Both the position numbers and the translations under genes were made by a program. A stretch of DNA of 64,000 nucleotides from Plantactinospora sp. BC1. Lineage in GTDB: Bacteria; Actinomycetota; Actinomycetes; Mycobacteriales; Micromonosporaceae. The DNA lies in contig NZ_CP028158.1 in assembly GCF_003030345.1 (NCBI RefSeq), forward strand, positions 4,588,001 to 4,652,000, read 5' to 3'. This document shows positions 45,393-53,287 of this stretch, piece after piece. Below the pieces are notes generated by a model. That model was not told the origin of the DNA and made no database searches. It saw only the letters and a list, made by a program, of their open reading frames with translations. How positions within the stretch are numbered: position 1 is the first letter of the stretch; every line of letters begins with the position of its first letter.

Positions 45393-45895
45393 CGGAGTCG
45401 GCGCCGCCGGTCGGTCTGATCATGGGTAGCGACTCGGACTGGCCGGTGATGGGTGCGGCGGCCGAGGCGCTGGCCGAGTTCGGCGTCGGCTACGAGGTCG
45501 GGGTGGTGTCGGCGCACCGCACTCCGGTGAAGATGATCGACTATGCCCAGGCCGCCGCCGGCCGGGGCATCCGGGTGATCATCGCGGGGGCGGGCGGGGC
45601 CGCCGCGCTCCCCGGGATGGTGGCCTCGGCCACCCCGCTGCCGGTGATCGGGGTACCGGTGCCGCTCAAGCACCTCGACGGGCTGGACTCGCTGCTCTCC
45701 ATCGTGCAGATGCCGGCCGGCATCCCGGTGGCGACCGTGTCGATCGGCAACGGTCGCAACGCCGGCCTGCTGGCGGTACGCATCCTGGCCGCCTCGGACG
45801 AGACACTGCGGGACCGGATGGTGGCGTACCAGGCCGAGCTGGAGACGCTGGTCGCGCAGAAGGAAGCCGCGCTGCGGGCCAGCCTCGGCGGCTAG
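45389..45895 (+). CDS. purE: 5-(carboxyamino)imidazole ribonucleotide mutase
   Basis: A 168-residue enzyme that moves the carboxylate from N5 to C4 of AIR, the step after PurK. The signature [13 protein letters not shown] is at the N-terminus, and [11 protein letters not shown] has the catalytic His. [14 protein letters not shown] follows. GTG 45389 overlaps the purK stop. The palindromic repeat copy B starts at the stop codon itself. Confidence 0.94.
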   Translation: MTESAPPVGLIMGSDSDWPVMGAAAEALAEFGVGYEVGVVSAHRTPVKMIDYAQAAAGRGIRVIIAGAGGAAALPGMVASATPLPVIGVPVPLKHLDGLDSLLSIVQMPAGIPVATVSIGNGRNAGLLAVRILAASDETLRDRMVAYQAELETLVAQKEAALRASLGG

Positions 45896-46041
45896 GCGTA
45901 CCGAGCCAGCCAGGGCGTTGCCGGCTTCCGGCCGGTCGGGTCGGCACCACCCGCTGCGGAGACTGTCGAGCTGCCCCGTCTGTGCGCCCACGCGCTCCGG
46001 CACTCTGCCCCGTCTCTGCACCCAGCTCGACAGTCTGCGCG
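45892..46041 (+). repeat. Interspersed palindromic repeat, copy B
   Basis: The same element as copy A on the opposite strand. The 14-bp arms are 45960-45973 and 46023-46036. The interior carries two 20-base direct repeats (45971-45990, 46005-46024; 18 of 20 identical). The element starts with CTAGGCGTACCGAGCC at the purE stop. The following 46045-46150 is a low-complexity CCGCC run. No gene lies in the 258-base gap. Confidence 0.85.
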
Positions 46042-46153
46042 CGGCACTCCCTCCTGCCGCCGCCCCGCCGCTCCGTCGCCCTGCCGCCCCGTCGCCCCGC
46101 CGCCCCGCCGGGGGCACGCGCCGGGTGGCGGGCGCGGTCAGCGGCGGGTGCGG

Positions 46154-49100
46154 TCAGCGCATCCCGCGTACCGCCCGGAAGCGCTCCTGGGTGCGGCGCC
46201 GGTTCTCGTTGCTGGCCCCGAACGCCAGCAGCAGCAGGCCGACCGGGATCAGCACCAGCCACGGCCCGAAGCTGAACAGGGCGCGCAGCGCGGCCAGCGC
46301 GGTCACCACCGCCCCGATGATCACCGGGGCCTGCTGCCGCCGGTTGGATCCCCAGATCAGCGTGGCCACCCCGCCGAGCAGCAGCAGCACCTGACGGATC
46401 GCGCTGTCGTTGCCGGCCAGCACGATCACCAGGGTGGGCAGGAACGCCGCCACCAGCGCCGGCCCGTACGCCACCCAACTGCTCAGGTCGGCGCGGTGCC
46501 GCATCTCCAGCAGGCCGACCAGCAGGGCCAGGACGGCGAACGCCAGCGTGTACGCCTCCGGCAGCGCCACGTCGGCGAGCGCCATCAGCATCCACCAGGC
46601 GACGACCTCACAACCGACCGCCGACCAGAAGAGCGTGCGCCGCTCGGCCGTACGACGGTACGGCCGTACCGCCGCCATGCCGAGCACGGCGCCCCAGGCG
46701 GCGAGCAGCGCGGCGATGTGCCGGGGTGAGTCGTAGGCGAGCGCGGCGGCGATGAGCGCGGCAGCGTACCCGCTCCACTCCACCGTGGTCGCCTCGCGGA
46801 TCGCCTCCGGCCGGCGCAGTCGGGGCAGCATCGCCGCGACCAGCAGCAGCACCGCGCCCACCGCCAGCACCCCGAACGCGGACCAGGCCGGGTCGAGCCC
46901 GAGCACCAGCCCGAGGGTGAAGACGAAGGTCTGGGCCATCACCGAGGCGAAGAGCCAGCCGAGGATGCGGGCGTTCTGGGTCCGGCCGCCGAGCGCGGCG
47001 ACCGCGCCGACCCCCACCGCCGCGCCCAGGGTGAACAGGGTCAGCTCCCGGCTGGCCAGCGCGCCGGCCAGCCCGGCCCCACCGGCGGCCAGCCCGATGC
47101 CGAAGACCAGGATCCGGGTCAGCCGCAGCGAGCGGGCGACCTCGGCGTCCGGCGGCGGCGGGGTCAGGGCCAGCCCGAGCATCGCGATGGTGAAGACGGC
47201 GAGCGCCGCCAGGGTGCCGTTCGGCCAGGCCAGGTCGAGCGAGATCGGGGTGATCAGCAGGGTGATCGCGGCGCCGGGCAGCACCACGGGTACGGCCCGG
47301 GCCGGCCGTCCGCCGCTGAACCCGGTGGCGGCCAGCCCGGCCGCGATGGTCAGCAGCAGCGCCGCCAGCACGTTGCCGGGGTCGACGGCACCGGGCTCCG
47401 GGTCGACGAGCGCGGCCGGCACCCCGTCCCAGATCTGGGTGAGCGTCTGGTACGGCTCGACCAGCGCCACCACCAGGGCAGGCGCCAGCGCGGCCACCGC
47501 CAGGGCGGTCGGCAGCGCCGCCGCGAGCATCGCCCCGACGGCCGGGCTGACCGACCAGCGGCCGCCCCGCGCCGGCTCGGGCAGCCGGCGCAGCGCGCCG
47601 CCGAGCATCACCGACCAGCGTCGGATCGGCTCCCGCAGCGGGGTCGGGGCCGGGGTGACCGCCCGGATCAGCTCGGCGAGCACCCCGAGCAGTACGGCCG
47701 CGGCGGCGTAGACGCCCCAGGGCAGGCCGGTGAAGAGCGCCGCCACCGAGGTCGCGGTGGCACCGCCGACGATGCCCATCGTGGCGTACGGGAGGTATTG
47801 CGGGACCTGGCGGCGGACCAGTCCGGTCACCGCGACGCCGAGGCTCGCCCCGGCGAGGGTGGCCAGCACCACCACCTCGGCCGGCCGGTGCAGCGCGGCG
47901 GCGAGCGAGGCGAGCGCCCCGCTGAGCGCGAAGAGCGCCCCACCGGCGGCGAGCCCGCCGATCTGGGCGGTCTGCGGCGGCATCGACCAGGTGTCGGCCT
48001 CGTCCGCCGGGCCGGAGAGGGTACCGACGACCCGGGCCAGGATGGCGACGACCGCCCCGATCAGCGCGACGATGCCGAGCGCGGCGGCGGTCGTCCACGG
48101 CCGGACCAGGCTCGCCCCGACCGCGTGCAGGGCCACGACGCCGGCCACGGTGGCCCGGGCCAGCCCGGCCCGGGGATCGCTGGCGACGACCGAACTCACC
48201 CCGTAGACGGTGGCGACCGCCCCGCCGACCACGATCGGGGACCACCAGGGCAGCCCGAACGCCGCCGGGGTGCCGATGGTGGCGAGTCCGACACAGACGG
48301 CGGCGACGTCGTACGCCCACGGCCGGGGCAGGGCGATCGCGGCGGCGCCGGCCAGCAGGAGCAGCGCGACCGGGGCCTGCCAGCCGGTGCCGGTCTCGCT
48401 GACGTGCCACTGCGCGAGGTCGGCCGCCCAGAGCCGGCCCGGGGTGGCCAGCACCTGGAGGCCGCCGCTCAGCGCCGTCCAGCCGGCGAGCAGCGCCACG
48501 ATGCCGCCGGTCAGCGCGATGCCGAGGATCGGTCCGCGCCGCCACTCGACCGGCATGGCCCGGATTCCGGCGGCCACCACCAGGATGAGGAAGGCGGCGG
48601 CGGCCAGCTCGGCGCCGTCGCCGAGGATGCCGGCGATCCGGGCGAGGGTGCCGACCAGGGCGGCGGTGACCGCCGCGGCGGCGATGTCCGAGCCGTCGAG
48701 CAGCCGGTCCGCCCGCCGGCCGGAGTCGATCGACGGCGCCAGCACCAGCAGTACCGCGCTGACCAGCAGCAGCCCGCCGACCAGGGTGTCCGGCAGGGTG
48801 GCGCCGGGTGCGCCGAAGGCCGCCGCGGTGACCGCGAGTGCGCCGAGGCCGGTACCGAGGGCCAGCGGCACGCTGATCTGCCGCTGGGCGACCTGGGTCA
48901 CCGCCGCGTAGCAGAGCACCGCGCAGACGGCCAGGAAGCTGGCGGCGAGGACCGGTTCGGTGGCCTCCCGTACCGACAGGGCGGTCGGGGTGGGGTCGAC
49001 GGGTACCGCCGAGGCGACGAAGGCCGCCACCGCACCGGGGAAGGCGAACGCCGCCCCGCCGGCCGCCCAGTCGCCGACCAGGCCGGACCACCGGCCCGCC

Positions 49101-51199
49101 GGGGTGGTACGGGCGAGCGGGGCGAGCGCCACCAGCGCACCGCCGACGGCGAGCGCGAAGAGTACGGCCGCGGTCAGGCCGGGCCGGGCCACCGAGGCGG
49201 CCGCCCCGGCGAGCCCCACCACGGCGGCGGCGACGGCGTGGGTCAGCGCGGCCCGCCGGGTCTCGGCGGTCAGCCCGACCACCCCGATGGCGACGGCGAC
49301 CAGCACCGGTGGCCAGGGAGCGGCGACCCAGCCGAGCCCGAACGAGGCGGGCATGGCGAGTGCGGTCAGCGCCGCACCGACCACGGCGAACTCGCGGCGC
49401 ACCTCCGGCGGCGAGGAGAGCACGGCGGCGATGGTGAGCAGCAGGGCGGTGACGGCGAGCTGCCAGGAGGTGTCGCCGACCCCGGCGGCGAGCTTTCCGG
49501 GGTATTCGGAGAGATCGGCCTCCCAGACCGGGAGCGCGGCCCGGATCGGGGCCAGGGCGGCCCGCAGCGCCCCGCCGGCCACCACGATGCCGATGACGAT
49601 CAGGGCGGCGGCGGAGGCGAGTTGCGGCCCGCGCCGGGCCGCCTCGGGGACCGCGCGTACGCCGAGCCCGGTCAGCGCGATGACGGCGGCGATCACCACC
49701 AGGGCCCGCCCCGGCAGGGCGACCGCGGCGACCCGGCCGGCGGCGCCGATCACGGCCAGGGTCAGGATCCCGGCGCCGATGTCCGGCAGGGGCGGCCGGC
49801 GCAGCACCAGCGCACCGACCATGCCGACCCCGGCGGCGAGCAGCAGCGCCAGGCCGGCCCGGGACGCGCCCGGTACGGTGTCGGCGTTCACCAGCGCGAT
49901 GACGGCGCAGACCACGGCGACGGCGAAGGCCAGCCCGTGCAGCGCCCAGGCCAGTTCCCGGACCCAGGGGGTGCGGGTCGTCGACCGGACGCCGGGGGTG
50001 CGGACCCGCTTCGTCGGCCCGCCCAGCGCCGGATCGGCCTGGACGACCGCGTCCGCCTCCTCGGGAAAGGTCTCCGGCCGATCCGGGCCGATCCCGTCCG
50101 GGTCGGTCGGGTCGCCGCCCACCCGTCCCGGCCGCTCGTCGGGGCGGACTCTCGGCGTGCCGGGCGGGGCGGTCACCGGCACCTCGGGGCCGAACCGGAA
50201 CCGGGCCGGCCAGCCGGTCAGCCGCCCGTCGTCACCGAAGAGCCGACCGAGATAGAGGTTGCCGACCGCCACCGCCGCCAGTACCACGGCCCAGCCGGCC
50301 GGCCCGGTGACGAAGGAGTACGCCAGCAGCGGCAGGATCGGCTGCACGGCGAGTACGGCCGCGTAGCGGGGGGCGTTCAGCCCGGTCACCGAGGCGTACC
50401 CGGCGGCGACGGCGGCGGTGAGCAGGAAGGTCAGCCCGGCGAAGAGCGACCCGGGCAGTCCACTGTCGCCGAACCGGTCGACGGTCCAGAGCGAGTACCC
50501 GGTCAGCGGCACCAGCAGCAGCCCGACCGCCGCGATGGTCTCGGCGGTGGCGCTCAACCCGCGCTGGGCCACCCGGGGCGGTACGGCCAGCATCAGCGCG
50601 GTGGCCAGCACCAGGATCGCGACCCGGCTGAAGTCGTCCAGCGAGCTGAGCGCGACCGCGACGAAGACCACCGCCGCGATGCCGAGCAGCAGCGCCCCGA
50701 GCCCGAGCAGGATGTTCTGCACCTCGCGGGTGGAGGCCTCGGGTCGGGCCTTCCCGCCGTCGTCCCAGCTCGGCTCGGCGCCGGCCGGTGGGGGTGGCGG
50801 CGGTGGGGGCGGTGTGCTGGGTGTGGTCCGGTCGGGGCCGCTCCTCGGCTGTCGGGGTACCCGGGGTGGCGGCCCGCCCGGGGCGGTCCCGGGCGCGGCG
50901 GTCGGTGGGCGCCGGTTGGCCTTGCGCCGGATCACCCGGCGCGGCTTGGTGTTCTGCTTGCGGCGCTGGTCCGCCGCGTGCGACAGGATGTCCCGCTGGA
51001 AGAGCGCCGCCTGCATCTGCGAGGCGATCGTCTTCTGCTCCCTGGCGAGCGCCGCCTCGCGGATCTTCATCTCGGCGATGGAGCGCTCGATCCGGGCGAC
51101 GTCGTCGGCCCACCGGAGCTGCTCGGTCCCGCAGTGCGGGCAGTGTGGTGCCGGCTCGATCTCCCGGCCGCACGAGGAGCACTGGTACGTCGTACTCAC
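46154..51199 (-). CDS. Giant zinc-ribbon polytopic membrane protein, 1681 aa
   Basis: An unusually large integral membrane protein. Residues 7-23 form a zinc ribbon (CSSC and CPHC). A coiled coil (about 30-85) and a basic Pro-rich segment with a run of nine or ten Pro follow (about 90-145). The remaining 1500 residues are almost wholly hydrophobic, with several dozen helices in repeating Ala/Gly/Val/Leu-rich bundles and one acidic cytoplasmic loop near 335-400. GTG 51199 follows GGAGGGGG. It is conserved in type in actinobacteria, with no proven function. It stands alone. Confidence 0.82.
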   Translation of the reverse strand: MSTTYQCSSCGREIEPAPHCPHCGTEQLRWADDVARIERSIAEMKIREAALAREQKTIASQMQAALFQRDILSHAADQRRKQNTKPRRVIRRKANRRPPTAAPGTAPGGPPPRVPRQPRSGPDRTTPSTPPPPPPPPPAGAEPSWDDGGKARPEASTREVQNILLGLGALLLGIAAVVFVAVALSSLDDFSRVAILVLATALMLAVPPRVAQRGLSATAETIAAVGLLLVPLTGYSLWTVDRFGDSGLPGSLFAGLTFLLTAAVAAGYASVTGLNAPRYAAVLAVQPILPLLAYSFVTGPAGWAVVLAAVAVGNLYLGRLFGDDGRLTGWPARFRFGPEVPVTAPPGTPRVRPDERPGRVGGDPTDPDGIGPDRPETFPEEADAVVQADPALGGPTKRVRTPGVRSTTRTPWVRELAWALHGLAFAVAVVCAVIALVNADTVPGASRAGLALLLAAGVGMVGALVLRRPPLPDIGAGILTLAVIGAAGRVAAVALPGRALVVIAAVIALTGLGVRAVPEAARRGPQLASAAALIVIGIVVAGGALRAALAPIRAALPVWEADLSEYPGKLAAGVGDTSWQLAVTALLLTIAAVLSSPPEVRREFAVVGAALTALAMPASFGLGWVAAPWPPVLVAVAIGVVGLTAETRRAALTHAVAAAVVGLAGAAASVARPGLTAAVLFALAVGGALVALAPLARTTPAGRWSGLVGDWAAGGAAFAFPGAVAAFVASAVPVDPTPTALSVREATEPVLAASFLAVCAVLCYAAVTQVAQRQISVPLALGTGLGALAVTAAAFGAPGATLPDTLVGGLLLVSAVLLVLAPSIDSGRRADRLLDGSDIAAAAVTAALVGTLARIAGILGDGAELAAAAFLILVVAAGIRAMPVEWRRGPILGIALTGGIVALLAGWTALSGGLQVLATPGRLWAADLAQWHVSETGTGWQAPVALLLLAGAAAIALPRPWAYDVAAVCVGLATIGTPAAFGLPWWSPIVVGGAVATVYGVSSVVASDPRAGLARATVAGVVALHAVGASLVRPWTTAAALGIVALIGAVVAILARVVGTLSGPADEADTWSMPPQTAQIGGLAAGGALFALSGALASLAAALHRPAEVVVLATLAGASLGVAVTGLVRRQVPQYLPYATMGIVGGATATSVAALFTGLPWGVYAAAAVLLGVLAELIRAVTPAPTPLREPIRRWSVMLGGALRRLPEPARGGRWSVSPAVGAMLAAALPTALAVAALAPALVVALVEPYQTLTQIWDGVPAALVDPEPGAVDPGNVLAALLLTIAAGLAATGFSGGRPARAVPVVLPGAAITLLITPISLDLAWPNGTLAALAVFTIAMLGLALTPPPPDAEVARSLRLTRILVFGIGLAAGGAGLAGALASRELTLFTLGAAVGVGAVAALGGRTQNARILGWLFASVMAQTFVFTLGLVLGLDPAWSAFGVLAVGAVLLLVAAMLPRLRRPEAIREATTVEWSGYAAALIAAALAYDSPRHIAALLAAWGAVLGMAAVRPYRRTAERRTLFWSAVGCEVVAWWMLMALADVALPEAYTLAFAVLALLVGLLEMRHRADLSSWVAYGPALVAAFLPTLVIVLAGNDSAIRQVLLLLGGVATLIWGSNRRQQAPVIIGAVVTALAALRALFSFGPWLVLIPVGLLLLAFGASNENRRRTQERFRAVRGMR

Positions 51200-51315
51200 G
51201 GCACCCCCTCCAGCCGGCGCGCAGGCCGCATCACGGGCTTACACCGAAGCATGCCCACGGGAGGCTGCCGTTGAACAGCCCCCGGTCGCGTGCGAAACCC
51301 GGCTGAGGAGATCCT

Positions 51316-51354
51316 AAAAGGCCGGCCGTGGACCTGGTCGGGTCCACGGCCGGC
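51316..51354 (-). terminator. Intrinsic terminator of the UDP-glucose dehydrogenase gene
   Basis: A 14-bp perfect stem (51321-51334 with 51341-51354) and 6-base loop. Followed on the minus strand by TTTTAG, one of few in this window with a T-run. It separates ugd from the giant membrane protein gene. Confidence 0.8.
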
Positions 51355-51426
51355 AAGTCGGCGTCGAATTCACGATTGTCGCCGTCCGGCCGCTGCGCTA
51401 TCGGCGGCGCGGCGGCGGTTTCGGCG

Positions 51427-52854
51427 CTAGGGCCGGCCCATGCCCCGGTAGTCCCAGCCGGCCTGGGTCCACAGTCCAGAGTCGAGGCAGTTGCGGCCGT
51501 CCACGACCCGCCGTCCGGCGGCGAGTTCGCCGAGCGCCACCGGGTCTGCGTTGCGGAAGTCGGCCCACTCGGTGAGTACGCAGACCAGGTCGGCCCCGGC
51601 GACGGCGTCGTTCATGCTGGCCGTGTACGACAGCTCGGGCCGCTCGCGGCGGGCGTTCTCCATCCCCTGCGGGTCGTAGACCTGCACGTCGGCGCCGGCC
51701 TTGTGCAGCGCGGCGGCGACGGCGAGCGAGGGGGCGTCCCGGACGTCGTCGGAGTTCGGCTTGAAGGTGGCGCCGAGCACCGCGATCCGGGTCCCGGAGA
51801 GGTCCGGCCCGGCCGGCCCGTACCGGCGGCCGAGCAGTTCGGCGGCGAGCTGGAGCACCCGGCTGCGGCGGCGCAGGTTGATCAGGTCGACCTCGTGCAG
51901 GAAGCGCAGCGCCTCGCCGGCACCCAGCTCCTGGGCCCGGGCCTGGAACGCCCGGATGTCCTTGGGCAGGCAGCCGCCGCCGAAGCCGACGCCGGCCTGG
52001 AGGAACCGGTTGCCGATCCGGGGGTCGTAGCCGATCGCCCGGGCGAGCTGGGTGACGTCGCCGCCGGCCACCTCGCAGACCTCGGCCATCGCGTTGATGA
52101 ACGAGATCTTGGTGGCCAGGAAGGCGTTCGCGGCCACCTTGACCAGTTCGGCGGTGGCGAAATCGGTCACCACCAGCGGAACCTCCCGGTCCTCGGTGGC
52201 GGCCAGGTCGTAGACGCCCTTGTGCGCGGCGTAGAGCATGCCGTTGGCCCACTCGCTCTTGACGCCGACCACGATCCGGTTGGGCCGGAGCACGTCCTCG
52301 ACGGCGAAGCCCTCCTGGAGGAACTCGGGGCTCCAGGCGACCTCGACCCCGAGGCCGACGTCGGCGTGCTTGCCGACGAGCTGCTCGATCCACTCGGCGG
52401 TGCCGACCGGGACGGTGGACTTGCCGACGATCAGGGCCTTGCGGGTCAGGTGCTGGGAGAGCCCGGTGACGGCGGCCTCGACGTACGACAGGTCGGCGCC
52501 CATGCCGTCGGCCCGCTGCGGGGTGCCGACGCAGATGAAGTGCACGTCGCCGAAGGCGGCGGTCTCGGCGATGTCGGTCGAGAACCGGAGCCGACCGGCC
52601 GAGAGGTTGCGCTTGAGCAGCTCGTCGAGGCCGGGCTCGTGGAACGGCACCTCGCCGCCGGCCAGCTTGGCGATCTTCTCGGCGTCGACGTCGAAGCCGA
52701 TCACCTCGTAGCCGAGTTCGGCGAAGCAGATGGCGTACGTCGCGCCCAGGTAGCCGGTGCCGAGGAAGGTCAGACGCGGGCGGGCGGCGCCGGACGGCGG
52801 AGTCACCGCCGGGATCGTCGGCATGGGCTGAGTGCTCGGGTACGGGATCGTCAC
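51427..52854 (-). CDS. UDP-glucose/GDP-mannose dehydrogenase
   Basis: A 475-residue NAD enzyme oxidising a sugar nucleotide to the uronic acid for envelope polysaccharide synthesis. The Rossmann motif is TFLGTGYLGATYAICFAELGYEVIG, and the catalytic Cys is in GVGFGGGCLPKD. The C-terminal NAD domain carries VLGATFKPNSDDVRDAPS. GTG 52854 has GGAGAA upstream and gives a 28-residue Pro-rich lead. ATG 52824 is an alternative without a ribosome site. UDP-glucose is the most likely substrate. Confidence 0.9.
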   Translation of the reverse strand: MTIPYPSTQPMPTIPAVTPPSGAARPRLTFLGTGYLGATYAICFAELGYEVIGFDVDAEKIAKLAGGEVPFHEPGLDELLKRNLSAGRLRFSTDIAETAAFGDVHFICVGTPQRADGMGADLSYVEAAVTGLSQHLTRKALIVGKSTVPVGTAEWIEQLVGKHADVGLGVEVAWSPEFLQEGFAVEDVLRPNRIVVGVKSEWANGMLYAAHKGVYDLAATEDREVPLVVTDFATAELVKVAANAFLATKISFINAMAEVCEVAGGDVTQLARAIGYDPRIGNRFLQAGVGFGGGCLPKDIRAFQARAQELGAGEALRFLHEVDLINLRRRSRVLQLAAELLGRRYGPAGPDLSGTRIAVLGATFKPNSDDVRDAPSLAVAAALHKAGADVQVYDPQGMENARRERPELSYTASMNDAVAGADLVCVLTEWADFRNADPVALGELAAGRRVVDGRNCLDSGLWTQAGWDYRGMGRP

Positions 52855-53287
52855 GCCTGTGTTCTCCGCTCGCAGTGGCGGCGCTTCATTGCGTCGCGGT
52901 GGGAGGTCGGCGCCGGAGGAGAGCGCCGATGTCGGACATTGTGGGCCTTGTTCACCTGGTGTCGAGGGTGCGCGGTCGGCGAGTCGGCCGCCCGCACCGG
53001 GACGACAAGCGCTGAGCCTACGCGGATCGCGCTTCCCGGTGCATCTTCGGTCGGGCTTTTCACAGCGTGCCCGCCGGCCCGGGTGCACCGCCCCCTGGCC
53101 GTCCGGCTCGCCCCATCTCGGCGCTATTCCCCTGATTTCTGCTGCTAGGCGTGTTTGGTAGGTGGTGGGCGAACGTCCTACCTAGAAGATCTTGACCGTC
53201 GGAAATGGCTGCTCATAGGCTCCGAGCCACCTCCACGTCGATCTCCGCAGCCTCACCCCACCCCCGAGAAGGGAATCCGAACGTCAG
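52855..53287. other. Intergenic region between ugd and the carboxypeptidase
   Basis: 433 bases without a supported gene. It holds the divergent promoter regions of both neighbours. A TTGACC (53192-53197), 18 bases, TAGGCT (53216-53221) lies upstream of the carboxypeptidase. Near 53157-53183 there is a loose inverted repeat (GTAGGT with ACCTAC). Frames here lack conserved content. Confidence 0.55.
53192..53221 (+). promoter_or_regulatory. Promoter candidate for the M14 carboxypeptidase
   Basis: TTGACC and TAGGCT with an 18-base spacer, giving a leader of about 60 bases before ATG 53288. GAGAAGGGA serves as the ribosome site. Confidence 0.5.
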
